This document shows, in pieces, positions 15,652 through 24,700 of a stretch of DNA of 25,597 nucleotides. Position numbers and translations under genes: made by a program. This DNA comes from SIG452 sp045541975 (lineage in GTDB: Bacteria > Bacillota > Clostridia > UMGS1840). The stretch spans positions 1 to 25,597 of the forward strand of contig JAZQKB010000042.1 in NCBI GenBank assembly GCA_045541975.1, in the 5' to 3' direction. Position 1 is the first letter of the stretch. The number at the start of each line of letters is the position of its first letter. The notes below the pieces were generated by a model. It searched no databases, was not told the DNA's origin, and saw nothing but the letters and a program-made list of their open reading frames with translations.

Positions 15652-17070
15652 ATGAAACAAAAAATACTATCTTTGATATTGCTTTTTGTCTTTTGCTTTA
15701 CAATTCCCGTATTTGCGGGAGAAGTAAGCCAGAACAACAAACGAGAGTTGATCCGTTATATTTATCTGAATGCATCAAAAACTTCAAAAGAAGAAATGGA
15801 TTTGGAAGAACTCTTTTTAGACACACTGATGAAAATTGCCGGTGAAGACGATGAAAAATACGAACAAATTCTAAAGCATTTTACCCAATCTATTGATGAA
15901 TACGGTGATTATATCTCACCGGAAGAAGTATCTTCCATGGATGCTGATTTAACCGGAAAATCCGGTGGAATCGGCTCAACGGTTGAAATGCGTAACGGAA
16001 AAATTTATGTGGTCAATGTGCTTGCCGGTTCCCCTTCCGATAAAGCTGGCGTGAATGTTGGACATGCCATTGTAAAAGCAGACGGAATTGATTTATACGG
16101 AATGTCTTTAGATGAAGCACTAAATTATATCCGTGGCGAAGCCGGTACTGAGATCACAATCACCTTTGAGGATCCTATGGGAAAACTCTATGATATGATT
16201 CTTGTTCGGGATATTATTGAAATTGCATCTATCAATGCATCTGCACTGACCAATCATCCGGAAATCGGATACATTGAAATTACCAATTTCTCGCTGACAA
16301 CCGGAACAGAATTAAAAGATGCTATTCGTGAACTGACTGCAAACGGTGTCACCAAATTAATAATTGATTTGCGTTATAATGGTGGCGGTGTTTTAGAAGG
16401 TGCTTTAGAAGTAGCGGGAGCCTTTTTGGAAGAAGGACAGGAAATTCTGACTGTTGAGCCCCGTGATGAAACAAAAAAAGAAACTTATTATGCCACAGGA
16501 AAAGTGTTTGACGGAGAGGTTTTAATTCTGGTCAACGAATACACTGCCAGTGCCTCCGAAGTTGTTACAGGTGCTTTAAAAGAGCATAAACGTGCCACCG
16601 TGGTCGGTGAAAGAACTTATGGTAAAGGAACCGTTCAGCATTTGTTTAATCTGCCAATTTACGGAGGATATTTTAAATATACGATTGCAGAATACTTGGC
16701 TCCAAACGGTGTTGAAATCAACAAAAAAGGAATTGCTCCTAATCTGACTGTATACAATGAAAATTATACGCTGACGGAAGAAGAAATTCCTTATTTTGCT
16801 TTTATGAGAGTGATGCGCATCGGAGATTCAGGCGAAGATGTTAAGAATATGAAGGATGCTTTAAAGATACTGAATTACTCTTTGGATGATACTGATATTT
16901 TTGATCAGGAAACATTTAATGCCGTAAAATCTTTTCAGAAAACTGCGGAGTTATATCCTTACGGTGTTTGTGATTTTACTACCCAGCAACATTTAAAACA
17001 AAAACTGCTGGATACGGTATTTTATTATGATACTCAGTTCGATAAAGCTGTAGAATTATTAACAGAATAA
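15652..17070 (+). CDS. Secreted S41 C-terminal processing peptidase with peptidoglycan-binding domain
   Basis: A 472-residue serine protease of the CtpA/CtpB family. Residues 1-22 are a signal peptide (cleavage expected after VFA). An N-terminal helical region (about 25-95) is followed by a PDZ domain (about 95-180, GGIGSTVEMRNGKIYVVNV and GSPSDKAGVNVGHAIV) and the S41 core. The catalytic dyad is Ser300 in TASASE and Lys325 in YGKGTVQ, with the usual 25-residue spacing. A C-terminal domain (about 395-455), with MRIGDSGEDVKNMKDAL and FNAVKSFQKTAEL, is a PG_binding_1 unit that would hold the enzyme on the wall. Such proteases cleave envelope proteins or spore-coat signalling proteins; the target here is unknown. 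It is the last gene before the terminator. Confidence 0.93.
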   Translation: MKQKILSLILLFVFCFTIPVFAGEVSQNNKRELIRYIYLNASKTSKEEMDLEELFLDTLMKIAGEDDEKYEQILKHFTQSIDEYGDYISPEEVSSMDADLTGKSGGIGSTVEMRNGKIYVVNVLAGSPSDKAGVNVGHAIVKADGIDLYGMSLDEALNYIRGEAGTEITITFEDPMGKLYDMILVRDIIEIASINASALTNHPEIGYIEITNFSLTTGTELKDAIRELTANGVTKLIIDLRYNGGGVLEGALEVAGAFLEEGQEILTVEPRDETKKETYYATGKVFDGEVLILVNEYTASASEVVTGALKEHKRATVVGERTYGKGTVQHLFNLPIYGGYFKYTIAEYLAPNGVEINKKGIAPNLTVYNENYTLTEEEIPYFAFMRVMRIGDSGEDVKNMKDALKILNYSLDDTDIFDQETFNAVKSFQKTAELYPYGVCDFTTQQHLKQKLLDTVFYYDTQFDKAVELLTE

Positions 17071-17071
17071 C

Positions 17072-17107
17072 AAAAATCCCATCTGTTTGGTAACAGATGG
17101 GATTTTT
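17072..17107. terminator. Bidirectional intrinsic terminator
   Basis: A 16-base perfect stem, AAAAATCCCATCTGTT (17072-17087) with AACAGATGGGATTTTT (17092-17107), around a TGGT loop. With A and T tracts on both sides it can end the rimP-to-protease operon on the plus strand and the kinase operon on the minus strand. The kinase stop codon (17106-17108) touches its edge. Confidence 0.92.
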
Positions 17108-17675
17108 AGTTTGTTACAGTAATATCGCATTGAGTTTCAATGTTATATTTGTTAAAATACGCTTCTTCCAACGGAATCCAAACATTCCGAAAACGAAGAT
17201 ATCCGTCTTCCCCGTTTCTTTTGACCAATCTTTTTTTCTGTTCTTCTGAAGATACTGTAAGAAAAATGGATAACTCATAAAATTCCTTTAAAATTGGATG
17301 GCAGGAATAAGATCCTTCAATGATGGTCAAAGCAGTTTTTTGGTAAGTGACTGGCTTGGTGTAGGAAGCAGTATTGCAAGAATACGGGCAAATCTGAAAG
17401 GTATCTTTTTTAGAAAACGAAGAAAAGAGTTCTTTTAGTTTTAGAAAATCTATATTTTTTGCCGGTGTTGTACGCCAATTGGAATCTCTTTGTGATAATG
17501 GTAAATAAAAATCATCCATATGAATCACATTGCAATAAAACTCGGTTTGCAACTGCTCAGCCAGAGTAGTTTTTCCGGAAGCACACCGTCCGTCAATTGC
17601 AACAAGAAGAAAATCTTTGGTACTTAATAGATTACGAATTTTTGTGGCAATGATTTGGTAGTTATTTGGATTCAT
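17106..17675 (-). CDS. P-loop kinase of the uridine-kinase fold
   Basis: A 189-residue P-loop phosphotransferase. Walker A is DGRCASGKTT (Gly29 to Thr36), followed by VIHMDDFYLP, the Asp-rich motif typical of uridine kinase and phosphoribulokinase relatives. TIIEGSYSCHP occupies the place of the usual EGxxxL strand, and a lid region with KKRLVKRNGEDGY comes later. A longer reading to 17732 exists, but ATG 17675 has AAGGAG 10 bases upstream. It overlaps the ECF S-component gene by 14 bases, so the two are translationally coupled. That suggests the kinase phosphorylates, and so traps, the compound imported by the transporter. Uridine, nicotinamide riboside or another nucleoside- or vitamin-like substrate are possible; the sequence does not decide. 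Confidence 0.8.
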   Translation of the reverse strand: MNPNNYQIIATKIRNLLSTKDFLLVAIDGRCASGKTTLAEQLQTEFYCNVIHMDDFYLPLSQRDSNWRTTPAKNIDFLKLKELFSSFSKKDTFQICPYSCNTASYTKPVTYQKTALTIIEGSYSCHPILKEFYELSIFLTVSSEEQKKRLVKRNGEDGYLRFRNVWIPLEEAYFNKYNIETQCDITVTN

Positions 17676-18225
17676 GGGAATTTGACTCCTTCTTTTTAGA
17701 AAAACGCACGAGTTTGGTCTGATGCATTGCAAGCATCAAGACCGGAATTAAAGCCAGTTGCAGAATAATTCCCGGAACAGCATTGAATAATGCTCCCGAT
17801 AGAAATAATTCAAATGTAAAAGTTTTTGCATGAAGGCCCAACAGAACAAACTGTGCTGCACCCCAAACGATTCTTCCCAAAACCATCGCTGTAAGTAAAG
17901 AAATATACAACGATTTGATACATTTCCAAGGGCGCTTTTCATATAGAAATCCTGCCACGAAGCCATAGGTAGCAAGTTCAAAAGCCATTCCGATCGCCAT
18001 TGGATACATCAACGGAGCAGAAAACAAAACAGAACGGAAAAGTGGTAGTACAAAACCAACCAACAAACCGTACTTCCAACCACAAATAAAACTGCATAAA
18101 AAAACCGGAAAATGCATCGGCAAGAGCATATTACCAAATTGTTGTAACTGTCCTGTGATAAACGGAAGCACCAGTCCTATGGTCATAAACAGCGCAGAAT
18201 ATGTAATTTTTCGGATTGTTTTCAT
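17662..18225 (-). CDS. ECF transporter S component, substrate unknown
   Basis: A 187-residue membrane protein with about six hydrophobic segments (near 8-25, 35-52, 54-72, 78-96, 110-135 and 150-170), the size and layout of an energy-coupling-factor substrate-binding (S) subunit. The stretch FGNMLLPMHFPVFLCSFICG, followed by KYGLLVGFVLPLFRSVLF and a Met-rich MYPMAIGMAFELATYG, is characteristic of small vitamin/nucleoside-precursor S components. No EcfA1/A2/T genes are in the window, so it would use the shared energising module encoded elsewhere (group II). The short basic C-terminus runs into the kinase gene. AAAGGGG lies about 11 bases before the ATG. No riboswitch is visible in its short leader, so substrate cannot be read from regulation. 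Confidence 0.85.
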   Translation of the reverse strand: MKTIRKITYSALFMTIGLVLPFITGQLQQFGNMLLPMHFPVFLCSFICGWKYGLLVGFVLPLFRSVLFSAPLMYPMAIGMAFELATYGFVAGFLYEKRPWKCIKSLYISLLTAMVLGRIVWGAAQFVLLGLHAKTFTFELFLSGALFNAVPGIILQLALIPVLMLAMHQTKLVRFSKKKESNSHESK

Positions 18226-18256
18226 AAAGGCTGTCCCCTTTCTTTCCCCTGTTTTA

Positions 18257-18285
18257 ATTATACAGTATTTATTTCAAAAATACAA
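18257..18285 (-). promoter_or_regulatory. Sigma-A promoter for the S-component/kinase operon
   Basis: On the minus strand TTGTAT (18280-18285), a 17-base spacer and a perfect TATAAT (18257-18262). The start site should fall near 18250, leaving a leader of only about 25 bases, too short for a riboswitch. Confidence 0.72.
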
Positions 18286-18308
18286 GATAAACACTTCATA
18301 TTTTTCTG

Positions 18309-18337
18309 TTGCTTTTTTCTTATAAAAATGTTATAAT
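18309..18337 (+). promoter_or_regulatory. Sigma-A promoter for addB-addA
   Basis: TTGCTT (18309-18314), a 17-base spacer and a perfect TATAAT (18332-18337) with an extended -10 TG. The leader to addB is about 45 bases. I see no clear LexA (SOS) box in the region. Confidence 0.72.
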
Positions 18338-18388
18338 AGAAGAAATAATCAACCAGCTTATCTAAAACCATTTTAAAGGAGAATTTCC

Positions 18389-21300
18389 ATGGCTTTAGAA
18401 ATTCTTTACGGAAAAGAATTATCCCAAAAGGATAATCTTCTGTTCCAAAAAATCAGAACATCTATAGACTGTCGGGAAAACGTGCTTTACATCGTCCCGG
18501 AGCAGTTTTCTTTTAATGCAGAAAAAACACTGCTGGATACATTAGGGGAAACTTATTCTCACCTAACGGAAACTGTTAATTTTAAACGTCTTGCCACTGC
18601 AGTCAATAAAAAATATCAGCCCAATCAACTGGATTATATTGACGAAGAAATTAAAAATCTGATTTTGTACCGGATTTTACGTTCCCATGCCGATCAGCTG
18701 TCAACCGTGAAAAACAGAAGACAAAGTCCTGATTCTGTAGCTATTTTTAAAAGCATTTTATCAGAATGTAAAGGTTACCTGATTGATCACGCAGTTTTTA
18801 ATGAGATGAAAGATAAGTTGGAAGAAGGTTCATTTTTACATCAGAAAATCTCTGATCTTGATTTTATTCTGACAGAATATCAAAAAGCTATTGCAGAAAA
18901 ATTCCGCGATTTTGAGGACAGCTTTCAAACACTGGCAGGATATATTGAATCCGAAGGCTTATACAAAGACTATGTTGTCTATATTGATCATTTTAATCAA
19001 TTTTCACCCGCTGAATATTTAGTGATTTCAGCCTTGTTAAAACAGGCGAAAACGGTTACAATTACACTTTTGCTGGAAGATACACTACCAAAATCACCGG
19101 GAGAACTGTTCTTCCCCACCTATAAAACCTATCACCGTCTTTGCAATCTGGCAAAAAAACATAACCAGCAGATCGTTGAAGTTAACACAAACGCTGATGC
19201 TGACCGTTTTTTTGTGGATTTATTCGATGCGTTTCCTAAAGAACAATCAAAGGTTTCTTATTCTCTAATCCGTGCAAAAAATACTAAAGATGAAGTTCGT
19301 TTTGTTGCAGACAGGATTTTACATTTGGTAGCAAATGGAGTATCGTTTTCTGAAATTGCAATTTTGACTGGAGATTTATCTCTTTATGAAAGTGAAATCG
19401 ACGAAGTGTTTTCCGAAGCAAGAATCCCCTGCTTCCTAGATCAAAAAACACCGCTCACTGACAATCCGGTTTCAAAGATTTTTTTAACGTTGTTTCAGAT
19501 GGTACTTACCGACTATCAAAAGGATCACGTTTTAGCCTATCTGAAAAGTCTGTGTGCTTTGTATGATATTCATGAAGAGGTTTGTATCTTTGAAGAACTG
19601 ATGCATCGTTTCAATATTCAGAAAAAAGAACTCACAGACACCTCAAAATGGAATCAAAAATGTGAATTTTTAAAAGCACAAAAGAATTTTTTTGCATCTA
19701 AAATCGCAAAAATTACAGAACTGTATGAGTGCTTTTTAAAACCTGTTATCACATATTTTAAGAAAAATGCCAACTACCGTCAGGCTTTTGTTTGCTATGC
19801 TGAAAAAACGAAACTGGAATCTGCAGTGCAACATTATTTAGAGCAATCAGAAGCAGCACTTCGCCAGGAAACTGTAACGGCTTACAATACCATTTTAAAA
19901 GCAATCAAGAATATTGATGTTTTGTTGGCAGAAGAAACTATTTCCTTAGTGGACTATCACATGATATTAAAACAATCCTTGGAACTCTACGAATCCGGAG
20001 ATATTCCGGATACTTTAGATACTGTTACTGTCTCCGATACAGAACGTGGACGGCTGCTTTCTGCACCGTATGTATTCATTTTAGGAATGAATGAAAATGT
20101 TACCCCGAAAGCTAACACAAATCATTCCTATTTATCTGATGTGGAACGGGAAATGATTTTGGATCTTACCGGAATCGAATTACCGACCTCGCTATTTCAA
20201 AATTGCGATTCCAATCTAGCTTTGTATCGTTCTTTTTTAACTGCAAAAAAGCATTTGTATTTAAGTTATAACATTGCAGAGTCAGAACAGGTAAAACGAA
20301 TGCCCTGTTACTTATGGAGCAGTCTGGCCAGTTTTCAGGAGGTAACAGATTTTTCTGCGCCCTATGTAAACATTTCCGAATATTCTGAAAAAGCATTGAT
20401 TACCTATCAAAATCCCTATAAACAAAAACTTAATCCACAGAAGACTCCTAATGATTTTTGGGATAACCCATACAAAGAAAATTTGCTCAATACCTGGCAT
20501 CAAATTGATGTTATGCGCGATTTTGGCTATTATAAGCCTAACAAAAAACTGTCTAAAAAAATCATGAATAGCCGATATCAGAAACAGCTTACCACCTCTG
20601 TTTCTCAGCTTGAAACCTATCAAAAATGCAAATACATGTATTTTGTGAATTACATTCTGAAGGTTCGGGAACGGGAAGACAACAGTTATGATTTAAGAAG
20701 AACAGGAAGTATTGTGCATAATCTTTTTGATATCTTTTCCAAACAACTGAAATCAGATGGATTCAGTTGGGAAAATTTGACAGAAGAGTATATTGAAGCA
20801 ACCGCACAGGAAATCGTCCCCCGTGAAACTATGCGCACATTTCCTGATCTTTCTCTATATAATCCCCGAACAAAATATTTAATTCAAAAGATTAAACGGC
20901 TTTTAAAACGGGCAATTTCTTATATCAAAGAACATTTTCAGGAAGGTGATTTTCTGCCGGTTGGCTATGAAGTTGCTATTGGCGATGACGGTATCCCCCC
21001 GTTATCCATCCAACTGGAAGACGGATCATTAATGCAATTATACGGAAAAATTGACCGTTTTGACGCAGCGGATCTTGGTGACCGTTTGTATGTTCGTATC
21101 ATCGACTATAAATCCAGTGCCAAAGAATTTAACTTTGCGCTTATCAAGGAAGGCATTCAATTACAATTATTGACTTATTTACGAACCGTTGTGAAGAATG
21201 GCGGAAAATACCTTGACTTTGCCGGTGAAATTCTTCCGGGAGCTGCCTTTTACACAAGTTTTAACGATGAATTGGTCTCTTTCAAAGAACGTCCTGCACC

Positions 21301-21733
21301 GGATGAAAGTGACAAATCCATCCGACAGAAGTTCAAAATGAGAGGCTTTGTACTAAATGACGATTCTCTAATTCGTGCCATTGACCGTCATCTTGGTGAA
21401 GAAGTCAGTTACCAATCTACAGTAACCGATATCAAGGTCAATAAAAACGGACAGTATAGCCTTGGAAATTTTCTCTTTTTAGAAGAATTCAACCGATTGC
21501 TCAATGACTGCGAAAGCACACTAAAATCCATTGGCGAAACCATGCTAAACGGTGACATCACAATAAAACCTTATCGTTATGGCCCGCAAACTGCTTGTGA
21601 TTACTGTCCATACGGTGGTATCTGTATGTTTGACAGTAAAATGAATACATACCATTATATCGGAAAACTTTCTAAAGATGATTACTTTCATCTAGAATCC
21701 AAAGAAAAGGCAGGTGCAGAAGATGGCAATTAA
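18389..21733 (+). CDS. addB: Helicase-nuclease subunit AddB
   Basis: The 1114-residue B subunit of AddAB, which resects double-strand breaks and loads RecA after Chi. The N-terminal region starts LEILYGKELSQKDNLL, where AddB proteins normally have a Walker A of the form GRSGSGKT; the essential Gly-Lys-Thr residues are absent here, so this subunit should not bind ATP in the usual way. The next strand, VLYIVPEQFSFNAEKTL, is standard. The C-terminal RecB-type nuclease has IIDYKSSAKEF (Asp906, Lys908) and QLLTYL. The iron-sulphur staple is complete: Cys747 (YQKCKYMYF) plus Cys1070, Cys1073 and Cys1079 (CDYCPYGGIC). AAAGGAG lies 7 bases before the ATG. It overlaps addA by 11 bases. Confidence 0.95.
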   Translation: MALEILYGKELSQKDNLLFQKIRTSIDCRENVLYIVPEQFSFNAEKTLLDTLGETYSHLTETVNFKRLATAVNKKYQPNQLDYIDEEIKNLILYRILRSHADQLSTVKNRRQSPDSVAIFKSILSECKGYLIDHAVFNEMKDKLEEGSFLHQKISDLDFILTEYQKAIAEKFRDFEDSFQTLAGYIESEGLYKDYVVYIDHFNQFSPAEYLVISALLKQAKTVTITLLLEDTLPKSPGELFFPTYKTYHRLCNLAKKHNQQIVEVNTNADADRFFVDLFDAFPKEQSKVSYSLIRAKNTKDEVRFVADRILHLVANGVSFSEIAILTGDLSLYESEIDEVFSEARIPCFLDQKTPLTDNPVSKIFLTLFQMVLTDYQKDHVLAYLKSLCALYDIHEEVCIFEELMHRFNIQKKELTDTSKWNQKCEFLKAQKNFFASKIAKITELYECFLKPVITYFKKNANYRQAFVCYAEKTKLESAVQHYLEQSEAALRQETVTAYNTILKAIKNIDVLLAEETISLVDYHMILKQSLELYESGDIPDTLDTVTVSDTERGRLLSAPYVFILGMNENVTPKANTNHSYLSDVEREMILDLTGIELPTSLFQNCDSNLALYRSFLTAKKHLYLSYNIAESEQVKRMPCYLWSSLASFQEVTDFSAPYVNISEYSEKALITYQNPYKQKLNPQKTPNDFWDNPYKENLLNTWHQIDVMRDFGYYKPNKKLSKKIMNSRYQKQLTTSVSQLETYQKCKYMYFVNYILKVREREDNSYDLRRTGSIVHNLFDIFSKQLKSDGFSWENLTEEYIEATAQEIVPRETMRTFPDLSLYNPRTKYLIQKIKRLLKRAISYIKEHFQEGDFLPVGYEVAIGDDGIPPLSIQLEDGSLMQLYGKIDRFDAADLGDRLYVRIIDYKSSAKEFNFALIKEGIQLQLLTYLRTVVKNGGKYLDFAGEILPGAAFYTSFNDELVSFKERPAPDESDKSIRQKFKMRGFVLNDDSLIRAIDRHLGEEVSYQSTVTDIKVNKNGQYSLGNFLFLEEFNRLLNDCESTLKSIGETMLNGDITIKPYRYGPQTACDYCPYGGICMFDSKMNTYHYIGKLSKDDYFHLESKEKAGAEDGN

Positions 21734-24700
21734 ATACACCGCTGATCAGCAAAAAGCAATTGGCACCGTCAACAAATCTCTACTGGTTTCTGCAGCTGCA
21801 GGCAGCGGAAAAACCGCTGTTTTGGTACAAAGAATTATTGAAATGGTATGCCGAACAGATGGCCCGGATATTGACAGGTTACTTGTTGTGACCTTCACCA
21901 ATGCTGCCGCAGCAGAAATGAAGGATAAAATTTACCAAGCAATTCTGCAAAAAATTGCAGAAAATCCGTCTGACAAACGGTTAAAGCGGCAATTATTATT
22001 GCTTCCGAATGCCAATATTCAAACCATCCATGGATTCTGCCTGAATTTAATCAAGCAGAATATCAACATGCTGGATATTCCCGTTAATTTTCGCATTGCT
22101 GACGAAACAGAAACAGCGGTGTTAAAACAAAAATGTGTCACGGAATTGATAGAAGACAAATACGCCAGTGACGATATTGACTTTTTGGAGTTGGCAGATA
22201 CCTACGGATACGGCCGGGATGATAATAAAATCATAGAAATGATTTTTCATTATTACAACTTTACCGCTTCCCTATCCAATCCTGATGCTTATTTTGAAAC
22301 TTGCTTGTCCCAAGCAACTCAAGTAACCCAGGACTTTTCAAAATCCATCTACGCAAAATTTTTGATAAACCGTTTAGAAGAAATCCTTTTAGAACACGAA
22401 GAAAAATACGTATCTGCTTTACAGGAAATCAGTGAACGTCCGGATTTGGCACCGTATCACGAACTCTATTCCGAAGAACTTCTGTTTATTAAAAAACTGC
22501 AAAAATTTTGCAAGGAGGAAGATTTACGTGAAGCTCAATCGGAAATCCTCTCTCATACTTTTCTTTATTTTAATAAAGTCAAAGGCGTAAAAAGAGGAAC
22601 TGATTATGCCGACATCAAAAGAATCCGTGATCAGTTTAAAAAAGATATGGAAAGTTTTACTCCGTTAATTGCAAACTCTTTTGAAACTGAACAAACAGAC
22701 GGTAACATAATACTGAAATTTATTTGCGTGTTATCCTCTCTTACAAAAGATTTTGCAACACGGTATCAGGCAGAAAAACAAAAACGTTCCGTCGTGGATT
22801 TTTCTGATTTCGAGCATCTTTCACTAAAAATTTTATCCAACGATGACGGAACACCATCTGAAATTGCAAAAAGCTATCAACAACGCTTCTATGAAATTTT
22901 AATTGATGAATATCAGGATACCAATGATATTCAGGATTATTTATTCAGCTTAATTTCCAGAAATGGCGAAAACTTATTTTTAGTAGGCGATGTAAAACAA
23001 AGCATCTACGGATTTCGCCATGCAAAACCACAGATATTCATTGATAAACAAGCAATTTATCACGACGATAAACACGAAGTGATTTATCTTTCAAACAACT
23101 TCAGAAGCCGAAAAGAAGTGGTAGACGGTGTTAATCTGATTTTTTCTAAACTAATGACGCTAAAAACCGGAAAAACTGATTACCAACAAGAAGCTTTGGT
23201 GCAAACCGCTCCCTATCAGGCGGTTGATCAAACAAATTACCAAGCAGAAATCCTGTTGGCAGACAGTTCCCAAAAAGAAGAACCGGAGGAAGAAGGAGCC
23301 GAAGAATTTAATCAGGAACCCCTGATAATTGCCAAACGGATTCATCAGCTGATTCACGAAGAACACTTCCCTGTTTTTGACCTAAAAACACAAACCACCC
23401 GCCCTGCAAACTACGGGGATATTGTTATTTTAGTCCGTGGCATCAAAGAATTTGCAAACAATCTTTATAAAACGCTATCAATGCACGGCATTCCGGTTGC
23501 AATGGATGCAACAGAGCGGCTATTCGATTCCATGGAAATCAAGGTAATCCTTGGTATTTTAAAAGCAATTGACAATCCCTATGATGATTTGGCTCTTTTA
23601 GGACTTTTAAAATCTCCTCTCTTTTTCTGGGAGGAAGAAGAAATCCTCACTCTGCGAGAATCCGCACCAAAAGAACCATTTATCTATGCTCTTCGTAAAT
23701 CGGACTCTTCAAAAGCAAAACAGGTTTTAGCATTCTTACAAAACAGCCAAAAAATAGCTTACACGAAAAAAATCTCGACATTGATAAAACTGTTGTACCA
23801 AGATTATCATTTCAAAGAACTTTTTTGCGTTTATCAAAATCCTGAACAAAGAATGGAAAATCTGAACTTATTCTATCAAATTGCCAAAAGATTTGAACAA
23901 ACCGAAATCACCGGGTTAAAAGGCTTTCTCTCTTATGTGGACGATGTTTCCCGCAATAAAAAAACGCTGAATGCATTTCGTGAAAAACCGCCGGAAAACG
24001 CCGTTCGTATTGTTACCATGCATAAAAGTAAAGGACTGGAATATCCGATTGTTTTTGTCTCGGGACTCGGTACAAAATTTAATCAAGAGGAAGCAAAAAA
24101 GCAAGTTATATTCCATCCAGAATATGGAATCGGTGCAAATTATATTGATAAAGATGAACGCTTTTATTACCCAACTTTAACCAAACGTGCGATTCTTGCT
24201 GCTTTAAAAGAAGACCAATTAAGCGAAGAACTTCGTATTTTATATGTAGCACTGACTCGTGCGAAAGAGAAGCTGATCCTCACTTCCACAGTATCCAACG
24301 CCGAAACAAAATTTGAGCAGTGGAGCACGGAGCAAATCGGTGAAATCACCAAGAACAGACTGCTCCGTGGAGGAAATTTTGCAGAATGGATTATGCCCTG
24401 TGTGATCAATTGCTCTACATTTAAAATTCAGATACTTGGAGGGGATATTTCTGTTCCCTCTTTAGATGTAGCAGTAGAGGAACCAACACAAGAAGTGTTC
24501 TCTGACTCGGATTACTTATTTATTCCGTATCATCATGCTTATCGCACCACACTTCCCGTTAAGGTTGCGGTTACTGAAGCGAACCGTCTGTCGAAAGCAG
24601 AAACTCCGGTAGCGAATTTACGGTTATCTGATCTGGATTCTATGGAGCTTTCCTATTCACAGAGCGAATACGGAACCTATTTTCATAAAGTGTTTGAATT

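Noticed and set aside
18226..18388. A riboswitch or LexA box in the divergent region between the S component and addB
   Set aside because: Both leaders are short, and I found no structured aptamer-like sequence and no clear GAAC-N4-GTTC operator.
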